Below are positions 17,347 to 24,908 of a DNA stretch of 64,000 nt, piece after piece; the stretch's first letter is position 1; the number at the start of each line of letters is the position of its first letter. Made by a program: the position numbers and the translations under genes. The DNA lies in NCBI GenBank assembly GCA_900314995.1, contig OMXK01000015.1:42677-106676 (forward strand), given 5' to 3'. The stretch is from an uncultured Prevotella sp. Lineage in GTDB: Bacteria; Bacteroidota; Bacteroidia; Bacteroidales; Bacteroidaceae. The notes under the pieces were generated by a model, which searched no databases, had not been told where the DNA came from, and worked only from the letters and a program-made list of their open reading frames with translations.

Positions 17347-17448
17347 ATGAACAACAAAGGACCAGGTTACGTTATATTTATTGACCAATCCCTGCTTTCG
17401 CGAAGATTGGATAATGTTTGGCATGATGAGACTGCTCTGTCGAACTAA
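17347..17448 (+). CDS. Possible 33-aa leader peptide in the cas9 5' region
   Basis: An ATG-initiated frame of 33 codons between the cas9 promoter and the tracrRNA complement, starting MNNKGPGYVIFIDQ and ending DETALSN. It lies fully inside the predicted cas9 leader. No similarity is recognised and there is no clear ribosome site, so it may be chance or a gene remnant. It would be the first frame of any length met on the cas9 mRNA after a 3-codon frame. Confidence 0.25.
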   Translation: MNNKGPGYVIFIDQSLLSRRLDNVWHDETALSN

Positions 17449-17461
17449 AGGCCAATCATAT

Positions 17462-17543
17462 ATAAAAAGAAACTCCCACGGCAGTCGCGGGAGTAGAACT
17501 TCGGCTTAAAAGCCTTGTTGTGAAAAGTCTTTCACTTGTATCT
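17462..17543 (-). ncRNA. tracrRNA
   Basis: Minus-strand RNA of about 82 nt. Its 5' part is the anti-repeat, pairing with the CRISPR repeat in three helices: GATACAAGT (9 bp), GAAAG (5 bp) and TTCACAAC (8 bp), broken by a 2-base bulge and a small internal loop. Then come a short hairpin GGCTTTTAAGCC and a terminator hairpin CTCCC...GGGAG (17473-17493) followed by TTTCTTTTTA. The RNA would pair with crRNA, load Cas9 and form the RNase III substrate. It is divergent from cas9 and starts about 50 bases upstream of the cas9 ATG. Confidence 0.88.
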
Positions 17544-17548
17544 GGGTG

Positions 17549-17580
17549 CAAAATTAAGAATTAAAAACGATAAGACCAAA
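17549..17580 (-). promoter_or_regulatory. tracrRNA promoter
   Basis: On the minus strand TTTG (17577-17580), a 20-base spacer and TAATTTTG (17549-17556) followed by C. This is a consensus promoter placing the start near 17543, exactly at the beginning of the anti-repeat. It lies where an upstream cas9 start would be coding, which supports the cas9 start at 17596. Confidence 0.8.
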
Positions 17581-17595
17581 TATTCTGCTAAGAAA

Positions 17596-20500
17596 ATGAA
17601 GGAAAAAGTTGTTGGAATCGATTTGGGAACAGGTTCGCTAGGTATACTTCTCAGGAATCTTGAACTTGGTGATAATATCATTGACCAGTTGGAATGGTTC
17701 TCTGTGACAACGTTTGACTCAGGTACGGGCATGAGTCAGACAGGGGAATATACGCTGGCTTCAGACCGCAGGTCACATGTGCAAAGCCGACGCTTAAAGG
17801 AACACAGCAGATATAAGAGGTGGGCCACGTTGGCTCTTTTGATTGAATACGATATGTGTCCGATGAGTCCAGAATCATTAGAGAAATGGCGTGTATATGA
17901 CAAGACCAGAAACTTGAAACGCGAATATCCTCTAGACGATCTAGCCTTCAATCAATGGATTAAGATGGATTTCAATGGCGATGGCATACCAGAATATACA
18001 AGCCCGTTCCAATTAAGGCGTGAATTGGTTGAAAAGCAACTTGACTTCTCTCAGCCTGAGAACAGATACAGACTTGGTAGGGCCATCTATCACATAGCTC
18101 TTCATCGAGGCTTCAAGAGTAGTAAGGGTGAAACATTGGCAGAATTGGAAGAAGGAAACAAGGATACCCAAATTAGCACAGACGATTTGGAAGGTGCCAT
18201 GAAGAAGTCTGAGGAAAAGAAATCCAAAGATCTGACAGAATACATGGAGTTTCACCAACTGAAGACAGTCGGACAGGCATTTGCCTATTTAGAAGATGAG
18301 GGCGTAAGGATTCGCAATAGTCGTTATCAGGCTGTAAGATCCCAAAATGTTGATGAGATCAATGAATACTTTCAGTTCCAGCATGGGCTCAGTGGTTTTC
18401 AAGAATTGCACAAACGGCTGATAAGCACGAAGAAAGGGATTGGCACACTCTTCTACAAACTTCCTCTTCGCTCTCAGAAAAGCCATATTGGCAAGTGTAT
18501 TTTCGAAAAGAACAAGAGACGATGCCCCATCTCACATCCTGAATATGAGAAGTACAGAGCTTGGGCTTTTATCAACAACATCCGCTATAAGGCATCTGTT
18601 GAGGATGTTTGGCAAGAATTATCTTTGGAGATTAAGAACCAACTCTATCAAGAGGTCTTCGTCTCTAAGGTAAGAAAGGACTTTAACTTTGAGGTTATCC
18701 GCAAGTTCTTGGAAAAACATCTATGCTTAACGTTTTCAAATACAGAAAAGGCCAAGACTATCAATTACAAAGATAATACGTTGGTAGCAGGTTGTCCTGT
18801 GACAGCCCGCCTTCATAATATAGCAGATTATTTCGGCACAGACATTGAGCACTTCGAGCAGAAAGGAACGAAGACACGCGATACTCACACTAAAAGACAA
18901 GAAAGAGAGAAGCATACCGTAGTATATCATACGATGGACTTATGGAATTTTTGCTTCGATACTGACGAGAAAGAAGATGTGACGGCCTTTGCCCATAACT
19001 CTTTAGGATGGAACGAGCAGGCTACTGACAAGCTCTGCAAATTATGGAATGCAATGGATCAGGGCTATGCCACACTCAGTCTGAAGGCCCTCAGAAACAT
19101 CAATCGCATGCTGATCTATGGTCTCAAAACCTCAGATGCTGTATTCCTAGCTAAAGTGCCCGACATTACAGGTATGTCGGAAGAGGGTGTCAAGGACTTG
19201 ATTGACATTTATCTCGGAAGGGTAAAAGGGCAAGTTAACCAGGAAGTGCGGGATTGCAGAATTGTCAACACTCTGATTGCTAACTACAAATCTATGCCAG
19301 TCAGAGACCGCTTTGCAGATCATAACTATGATTATCAATTAGGTATCGATGACAGGGAAGCCGTTGTAAAGTGCATCGTGGATAATGACAAGGACTTTTC
19401 TCTGCTTGATGCAACAGCACAGAAGGAGATGATTGATCGTGTGACGAATCTTTACCAGTCTTTCTTTGCAGATATTCATAGGGATTTCGTGAAAGCCCCA
19501 CGAATAGTCGATGCCCTCAAAGAAGAACTTTGCAAGAGATATTCAGGCATAGAAGACAGCAAATGGGAAAGACTTTACCATCCTTCCATGCTTTCTGACT
19601 TCCCTCGTGACAAGGAGAATGCCAACCATCTTGGCAGCCCAAACATCGGAGCCATTCGCAATCCTACAGTCATGCGAACATTGAATGTGCTCAGAAGTGT
19701 CATCAATAAGATGATAGACGAAGGACTTATTGACCCTCAGGAAACCCGCCTTGTCGTAGAGACAACGAGAGTGAACAATGATATCAATAAGCGATGGGCC
19801 ATTCAGAAATACAATGAGGAGCGTCGGGACGAGAACAAAGCCATCAAGGACATCCTTCAAGAGTATTATCCTGAAAAGGACATCAATGACAATGATGTTG
19901 ATGCAGCACGCTATGTGTTGGAACAGTCTGGTGAAGACCTCTATGGAGGAAACGACAGATTCCAGCATTTGATTAAGAAATATAAACTATGGCTTGAGCA
20001 GGGATGCCAATGTCTGTATACTGGGCACATCATCAGTCTCTCAAATCTTCTTAACGGTGAGATGTTCGATGCAGAACATACGGTACCGAGGAGTATCTCT
20101 TTTGACAGTTCTGACAAGAACCTGACGATGTGTGATTCCTACTACAATCGCCATGTTAAAAAGAATATGATACCATCACAACTGCCCAACTATGAACATG
20201 ATGTCGTGATAGACGGCCATACTTATACAGCCATCAAACCCAGACTTCAAATGTGGGAAGAGAAGGTGGAACGCCTCAGCAAAAATGTAACATTCTGGAA
20301 GAATAAGGCCAAAAGAGCCCAGACGGAAAGTTATAAGAATACCTGTATTCGCCAGAAATTGCTTTGGCTGATGGAGTTTGACTATTGGCGTAGCAAACTT
20401 GACAGGTTCAAAATGAAGACAAGTGACCTGACAGACGGCTTCAGGAATAGCCAGTTGGTGGATACAGGTATCATCACCAAGTATGCTTTGCTATATTTGA

Positions 20501-21675
20501 AGACCCTCTTCAAGAGTGTTGAAGTACAGAATGGCCAATCCACATCAGCCTTCCGCAAGATATTCGGAATACCGGAGAAGGATCGCTCCACTCATTATCA
20601 CCATGCCGTAGATGCCGCCATCCTTACATTGATTCCTGCTTCGGCTCAGAGAAGCAGGATGTTGAAACTGTTTTATGAGATTGACGAGCTGAAGCGAGGT
20701 GGCCATGAGTATTCAGGACTTCAATTCCAGTTAAACAAAGAAATTGAGAGTTGTGGTATTGGAAAAGGCGTAGCCGCTGTTGATCAGTATATTGAAGATC
20801 ACGTATTGGTGAATTACCACAAGCAAGACCGTACATTGCAGGATGCCAACAACATTAGGGGTAAACTCCACGCAGAAACATTCCTGGGGGCTATCACCCA
20901 ATGGAATGGAGAAGAAAAGAAGTATGTGAAAAGAGCGGAATTGAAGTATAAGAAGTCTTCACTCGATTCTGGATTTAAAAGTTGGGAAGACTTGGAGGGT
21001 GCCATTGTCAATAAACAATTGGTGCAGATGATGAAGTCGCAGTTCCCAAAGGGCACAACATTCCAAGAGGCTTGTGAACAGGGCATCTATATGCTGAACA
21101 AGAGGGGAGAGAAGGTGAACAGAATCCGCCATATCCGTATTGAGGTTAAAGAGAAGCATCCTTTGGCCATCAAGAAACAGACGAACCTATCTGCCAAAGA
21201 TTACAAGCAGTATTACTATGCAGGTATGGGTGATCTGTATGTGACATGTGAATATCAGAATCAGCAAGAGAGGGAATTCATTGTATATAGCCTGTTCTCA
21301 ATCGCAGAAAACAGGAAGCTGGGTGTAGAGGATATTCCTACTACGATTATTGGTAAAAAGGGTATACGCCTGACTCTTGACAGAATAATCAAGAAAGGTG
21401 ATATGATTCTCATCTACAAAAATTCTCCAGAAGAGTTATACGGGTTGGATACAAATTCTTTGTCTAAACGGCTATATATGGTTTGTAATCCTGAGAGCGA
21501 CGGAAGACTCAACCTTTGCCATCACCTTTGCGCAAAACAGGAGAAAGGGCAGTCAATCAAGGACTATGACCATCTTCCGCAGAATATCCGTTGTGGAGCA
21601 AAGACTATCAAGTTCCTCCAAATGGGCAAAGACTTTTCTATCGTAAAGGGTAAAATAGAGTTCAAGCAATCATAA
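17596..21675 (+). CDS. cas9: CRISPR-associated endonuclease Cas9 (type II-C)
   Basis: RNA-guided DNA nuclease of 1359 residues, large for II-C but usual for Bacteroidetes. RuvC-I is VVGIDLGTGSLG with Asp9. An arginine-rich bridge helix follows (RRSHVQSRRLKEHSRYKRW). RuvC-II has VVETTR with Glu722, HNH has DAEHTVPRS with His828 and the NLTMCDSYYNR segment, and RuvC-III has HHAVDAA with His1003 and Asp1006. All catalytic residues are present, so it should cut both strands. The ATG at 17596 is preferred over an in-frame ATG 60 bases upstream because that stretch holds the tracrRNA promoter and is not Cas9-like. No cas1, cas2, cas4 or csn2 lies on either side. Confidence 0.96.
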   Translation: MKEKVVGIDLGTGSLGILLRNLELGDNIIDQLEWFSVTTFDSGTGMSQTGEYTLASDRRSHVQSRRLKEHSRYKRWATLALLIEYDMCPMSPESLEKWRVYDKTRNLKREYPLDDLAFNQWIKMDFNGDGIPEYTSPFQLRRELVEKQLDFSQPENRYRLGRAIYHIALHRGFKSSKGETLAELEEGNKDTQISTDDLEGAMKKSEEKKSKDLTEYMEFHQLKTVGQAFAYLEDEGVRIRNSRYQAVRSQNVDEINEYFQFQHGLSGFQELHKRLISTKKGIGTLFYKLPLRSQKSHIGKCIFEKNKRRCPISHPEYEKYRAWAFINNIRYKASVEDVWQELSLEIKNQLYQEVFVSKVRKDFNFEVIRKFLEKHLCLTFSNTEKAKTINYKDNTLVAGCPVTARLHNIADYFGTDIEHFEQKGTKTRDTHTKRQEREKHTVVYHTMDLWNFCFDTDEKEDVTAFAHNSLGWNEQATDKLCKLWNAMDQGYATLSLKALRNINRMLIYGLKTSDAVFLAKVPDITGMSEEGVKDLIDIYLGRVKGQVNQEVRDCRIVNTLIANYKSMPVRDRFADHNYDYQLGIDDREAVVKCIVDNDKDFSLLDATAQKEMIDRVTNLYQSFFADIHRDFVKAPRIVDALKEELCKRYSGIEDSKWERLYHPSMLSDFPRDKENANHLGSPNIGAIRNPTVMRTLNVLRSVINKMIDEGLIDPQETRLVVETTRVNNDINKRWAIQKYNEERRDENKAIKDILQEYYPEKDINDNDVDAARYVLEQSGEDLYGGNDRFQHLIKKYKLWLEQGCQCLYTGHIISLSNLLNGEMFDAEHTVPRSISFDSSDKNLTMCDSYYNRHVKKNMIPSQLPNYEHDVVIDGHTYTAIKPRLQMWEEKVERLSKNVTFWKNKAKRAQTESYKNTCIRQKLLWLMEFDYWRSKLDRFKMKTSDLTDGFRNSQLVDTGIITKYALLYLKTLFKSVEVQNGQSTSAFRKIFGIPEKDRSTHYHHAVDAAILTLIPASAQRSRMLKLFYEIDELKRGGHEYSGLQFQLNKEIESCGIGKGVAAVDQYIEDHVLVNYHKQDRTLQDANNIRGKLHAETFLGAITQWNGEEKKYVKRAELKYKKSSLDSGFKSWEDLEGAIVNKQLVQMMKSQFPKGTTFQEACEQGIYMLNKRGEKVNRIRHIRIEVKEKHPLAIKKQTNLSAKDYKQYYYAGMGDLYVTCEYQNQQEREFIVYSLFSIAENRKLGVEDIPTTIIGKKGIRLTLDRIIKKGDMILIYKNSPEELYGLDTNSLSKRLYMVCNPESDGRLNLCHHLCAKQEKGQSIKDYDHLPQNIRCGAKTIKFLQMGKDFSIVKGKIEFKQS

Positions 21676-21691
21676 CTCTCATAAAAATAGA

Positions 21692-21724
21692 AAGGGCAAT
21701 TCTGCTGCTACACAGGATTGCCCT
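21692..21724. terminator. Shared terminator of cas9 and the CRISPR array
   Basis: A long stem AAGGGCAAT/ATTGCCCTT extended by imperfect pairing, with a T-rich run on the plus side (TTGTTT) and TTTCTATTTTTA on the minus side. It can end cas9 from the left and the array transcript from the right. Confidence 0.75.
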
Positions 21725-21798
21725 TGTTTGGCATAGCATCTTTTTTGTTTCTGAATTGTTTCGTAAGGCTCTCGATTTCAACAGATTACTCAAATCGA

Positions 21799-22209
21799 GA
21801 TGTTTATGCCATTACATAGATACAAGTTTGAAAGCAATTCACAACTTCTTCATCGTCTCTTCCAGCACCCACGCGATGTTTATGCCATTACATAGATACA
21901 AGTTTGAAAGCAATTCACAACTTCTTCTGGAGGATGGTCTGCAGCCACGCCGATGTTTATGCCATTACATAGATACAAGTTTGAAAGCAATTCACAACCC
22001 AGTTCGACTACAACGGCACGATGTCGGGGATGTTTATGCCATTACATAGATACAAGTTTGAAAGCAATTCACAACCCTATCAATACCGACGAGATCAAGA
22101 AGAAGGATGTTTATGCCATTACATAGATACAAGTTTGAAAGCAATTCACAACTTCAACACGGCGATATTAAAGGGGCAGAGAGATGTTTATGCCATTACA
22201 TAGATACAA
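21799..22209 (-). CRISPR. CRISPR array, five full 47-nt repeats plus one half repeat
   Basis: Full repeats at 21799-21845, 21875-21921, 21952-21998, 22029-22075 and 22106-22152 are identical. They begin GATGTTTATGCCATTACATA and end GAAAGCAATTCACAAC on the plus strand. A sixth copy at 22183-22209 keeps only the first 27 bases. The five spacers are 29, 30, 30, 30 and 30 nt. The minus strand is the crRNA sense: repeats then begin GTTGTGAATTGC, as in Bacteroidetes II-C arrays, pair with the tracrRNA, and have a good promoter upstream. The incomplete repeat is therefore leader-proximal and has lost its tracrRNA-pairing 5' part. Confidence 0.97.
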
Positions 22210-22251
22210 CGATTTCAAAGATCAAGAGCATCATTTTATCTGATGCCGTTG

Positions 22252-22282
22252 CAAAGGTAATCATTATCTTTGGATTAGCAAA
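22252..22282 (-). promoter_or_regulatory. CRISPR leader promoter
   Basis: On the minus strand TTTG (22279-22282), a 19-base spacer and TACCTTTG (22252-22259) followed by C. Transcription should start near 22246 and enter the incomplete repeat after about 37 bases, giving a primary transcript of some 550 nt to the shared terminator at 21692. Confidence 0.7.
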
Positions 22283-22510
22283 ATTCTCATATAATTATTT
22301 ACCAGACTAAAGAATCTTAAAGGGGTACAAAAATACCTGAAACGTAAATAAATGAGGCTTTATGCAAATACAAAACATGACAATATGTAACATTTTAACC
22401 CAAGTAAAGAACTTAAAACAAAATACAACACATCATTTGTTGGTTCATATACATTATTTTATTATATTTGCAAACAAAAATTATAATATTCATTGATATA
22501 TGATTTTGCT

Positions 22511-23299
22511 ATGAAGTTATATCACTACACGACATTAGATAGTTTTGCTTCTATATGGGAATCTAAAACTCTTAGGTTCTCATATAGCAAGAACACCAAC
22601 GACTATTTTGAGCGTGAAAAAGCATTTGTTTATGATCAAGGGAAATTTGCTGAGAAAGAAATGGTTTGGGGATATTTGAGTTTTAAAACAATTAGGAATC
22701 TTGTTTCTGCAGAATTGGGAAAGTATCACCAGATTAGTTTCTGTCTTGATTATAGCAAGAAGATGCCAGGGTATGCCTCTCCAATGATGTGGGGACAATA
22801 TGCACGTTCAAAAAAAAGGGGAAAATGGCAGGATGGTGTATGTATTGAACTGGATTATGAGAAGTTAGAGAAGCCAGATAACATATTCTTTGAGCATAAA
22901 GTTAAGTATACCGATAAAGTAAAAGCGCCTTATCTACATAGAATTAACTTCACTCGTGTAAACGCTGCAGAGCAGTTCGTTAAAAGATTCAAAAACATAT
23001 TATTCTTCACTAAGCACAAGCATTGGGAATATGAACGAGAGTATCGTTTCGTAAGTAAAGATAAATGTGAAATTGGCATTGCAAATGCCATTATAGGTAT
23101 CTATATATTAGGCTTTAATGACTCTATCATAAACAAAATAGAAAAAATAGTTAAGGATGACTCTCTGATCAATTTTCTGATAATAACAGGCACTGATGAA
23201 CGCCATTTAGAGTCCATTAATCTTAAAGAATACAGAGAATTAATAGAAGAAATGAAGCAAATTAATGAACGAATTAATCATGGTAACAAAGAACCATAG
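22511..23299 (+). CDS. DUF2971 family protein
   Basis: A 262-residue soluble protein of the DUF2971 family, recognised by the opening KLYHYTTLDSFASIWES, the segment FSYSKNTNDYFER, the central SPMMWGQYA, and the ending WEYEREYRFVSKD. DUF2971 proteins are scattered in accessory regions of many bacteria. Their biochemical role is not settled, though the fold has been likened to ADP-ribosyl-transferase-like proteins. The ATG at 22511 is chosen because the family begins with MKLYHYT. The AT-rich gap 22230-22510 carries the array leader and a TATATTTGC element at about 22463. Confidence 0.8.
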   Translation: MKLYHYTTLDSFASIWESKTLRFSYSKNTNDYFEREKAFVYDQGKFAEKEMVWGYLSFKTIRNLVSAELGKYHQISFCLDYSKKMPGYASPMMWGQYARSKKRGKWQDGVCIELDYEKLEKPDNIFFEHKVKYTDKVKAPYLHRINFTRVNAAEQFVKRFKNILFFTKHKHWEYEREYRFVSKDKCEIGIANAIIGIYILGFNDSIINKIEKIVKDDSLINFLIITGTDERHLESINLKEYRELIEEMKQINERINHGNKEP

Positions 23300-23441
23300 T
23301 TTTTGTATTCATTTTGAAATAATTGATTAACTATCTTTGCAAGCAAAGCGAACAATTTCGATCGGCAAACGAAATTTGACGAAAGAAGAATCGTAAAAGA
23401 TTATTGCTATGGGTGAAAGTTTCTACAAAACCAACTTTAGT

Positions 23442-24620
23442 TTAATAAGTGAGTCCAAATTGCCAAAGGGGGATGATATTGCCATAGCCTGTTTCGATGT
23501 CATCTTTGACAACATAACCTTCGGCCGCATCTTGTATCTGCTTCTGCTTTTTCTTTTTACCACCCACCTCAAAGGTCTTTCCGTCTATTTCGAAATCGCT
23601 TATCCGTGAACTGATGACATCAGTCTTAACACGCATCTGGTTATAGAAGAATGTCTCGCGAATGTTGCCAATATCGGTACTCTCATGCCCAAGAAGATAG
23701 GCCAGATTTGTGTTGTCAAGATATACTTTCTCGACCTTTCCTAAGCCACGTATGCCGCCAGTATCGTCACGCAGTTGTCCTATCATTCCTGCCTGTTCCA
23801 TGTAAAGGAAATAGTCTGGCAGCACATTACGACTGACACCTATCACGGTGGCCAATGACTCCATGACAGGCTTGAAAGGAACACTTTGTGCTATAACGGC
23901 CAGTAGTTTTTTCAACTTTCGACCTGTTGAGGCGTTCATATTCGCGTATTGGGGAATGTCAACCTCCATAGTTTGGTTGATAACCTGACGTAAGCGCATC
24001 TCATAGTTGCCCTCATTTGCAAAAGGGTAGTAACCATTCTTCAGATAGTCCTTGAAGAAAGGCAGAGGATGACTGACGGCATCAAGTTTTGCCTTATGCT
24101 CCAAGATTTCGTTGATGGTATATACTGGGGCGGTTATGTTATGAAACAATGCCAGATATTCCCTGAATGAGAGTCCCTGCATGGTGAATATCAGAGCACG
24201 TCTGCTCAAGTCGGATACTCCTTTTGTGATATCAAGTATGGAAGAACCTGTGAATCCTACCTTCAAGTTTGGATGAGAGTCGTATATGAGTTTTAATTCT
24301 CGTGACCAGTTCTCATATTTATGAATCTCGTCAATGAATATCTGCTCTCCACCGTCTTTGACAAACTCATCTACTGTGTCGATGAGGGTATGGGTTGAAA
24401 AATACAGATGATCAGCAGCGATATAGAGCATGCGCCGCTTGTCTTTGTTGTCCCTGATGTATTGAAGAATCATTGTTGATTTTCCTACACCACGTGGCCC
24501 AACAAGTCCGAACATTCTGGACTCCCAACTCACTTGATCATACATATACCTATGGAATGTTGAAGTGGTTAGCTTCAACTGATTCTCCATGAATTCAATA
24601 AGCGAAATATCCATAATCAT
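23442..24620 (-). CDS. AAA+ ATPase with C-terminal DUF4143 domain
   Basis: A 392-residue ATPase of the AAA_14/DUF4143 family common in Bacteroidales. Walker A is GPRGVGKST and Walker B is GEQIFIDEIHKYENW. The SSILDITKGVSDLSRRA sensor segment and a C-terminal DUF4143-like domain with YLDNTNLAYLLG follow. The reading frame is open further upstream, but that part lies beyond the promoter, so the start is taken at ATG 24620 (MIMDISLIEF); 24614 is an alternative. The function of these stand-alone ATPases is unknown. It overlaps no partner gene and is preceded by two palindromic operators, so autoregulation is plausible. Confidence 0.85.
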   Translation of the reverse strand: MIMDISLIEFMENQLKLTTSTFHRYMYDQVSWESRMFGLVGPRGVGKSTMILQYIRDNKDKRRMLYIAADHLYFSTHTLIDTVDEFVKDGGEQIFIDEIHKYENWSRELKLIYDSHPNLKVGFTGSSILDITKGVSDLSRRALIFTMQGLSFREYLALFHNITAPVYTINEILEHKAKLDAVSHPLPFFKDYLKNGYYPFANEGNYEMRLRQVINQTMEVDIPQYANMNASTGRKLKKLLAVIAQSVPFKPVMESLATVIGVSRNVLPDYFLYMEQAGMIGQLRDDTGGIRGLGKVEKVYLDNTNLAYLLGHESTDIGNIRETFFYNQMRVKTDVISSRISDFEIDGKTFEVGGKKKKQKQIQDAAEGYVVKDDIETGYGNIIPLWQFGLTY

Positions 24621-24633
24621 TATATTTTTGCTG

Positions 24634-24697
24634 CAAAGATAGTAAAAATGCACTAAAGTAGTGCACAAAACGAAAGAAAAATGCACTGAAGTAGTGC
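24634..24697 (-). promoter_or_regulatory. Promoter with two 15-bp palindromic operators for the AAA ATPase
   Basis: The minus-strand -7 element TATCTTTG is at 24634-24641. Upstream are two palindromes, GCACTAAAGTAGTGC at 24650-24664 (6-bp arms, 3-base centre) and GCACTGAAGTAGTGC at 24683-24697, exactly 33 bp apart, or three helical turns. They lie between and just above the promoter boxes, the usual place for a repressor. Confidence 0.6.
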
Positions 24698-24832
24698 AAA
24701 TTATTGATTTTTTGCGGAAAAATACATGATATTGCAATGGCATTTTTCATTTATGGCGACATCCTTGAATACAGAGACGAATGAAAAGTATCCTAACCCT
24801 AACCGTCGCTTTTGTTAAATTGAGCAAAATAG

Positions 24833-24864
24833 TTTGCGGGTGAAGAGGGAAATGATTACCTTTG
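24833..24864 (+). promoter_or_regulatory. Promoter of the TPR protein gene
   Basis: TTTG at 24833-24836, a 20-base spacer and TACCTTTG at 24857-24864 followed by C, 45 bases before the ATG at 24909. Both boxes match the consensus. Confidence 0.75.
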
Positions 24865-24908
24865 CAACCGCAAAGCGCTAGCTATATATTATAAATAAGG
24901 TGAACTAG

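Noticed and set aside
17536-17595. Upstream ATG extending Cas9 by 20 residues
   Set aside because: The extension covers the tracrRNA promoter and the start of its transcript and is unlike any Cas9 N terminus; RuvC-I sits at the normal distance from the ATG at 17596.
21799-22209. Array transcribed from the left (cas9 side)
   Set aside because: The anti-repeat pairs only with the minus-strand repeat sense, and the consensus promoter is on the right; no leader-like promoter was found on the left.
21756-22310. Three overlapping plus-strand frames with repeated MPLHRYKFESNSQ-type peptides
   Set aside because: They are translations of the CRISPR repeats and change frame with each spacer; not genes.
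23409-23609. 66-codon plus-strand frame after the DUF2971 gene
   Set aside because: Most of it lies antisense to the conserved 3' end of the ATPase gene; no similarity, although its first 14 codons and a TATCTTTGC element at 23333 might be a gene remnant.
24621-24743. 41-codon upstream extension of the ATPase
   Set aside because: It would place the -7 promoter element and both palindromes inside the coding region.
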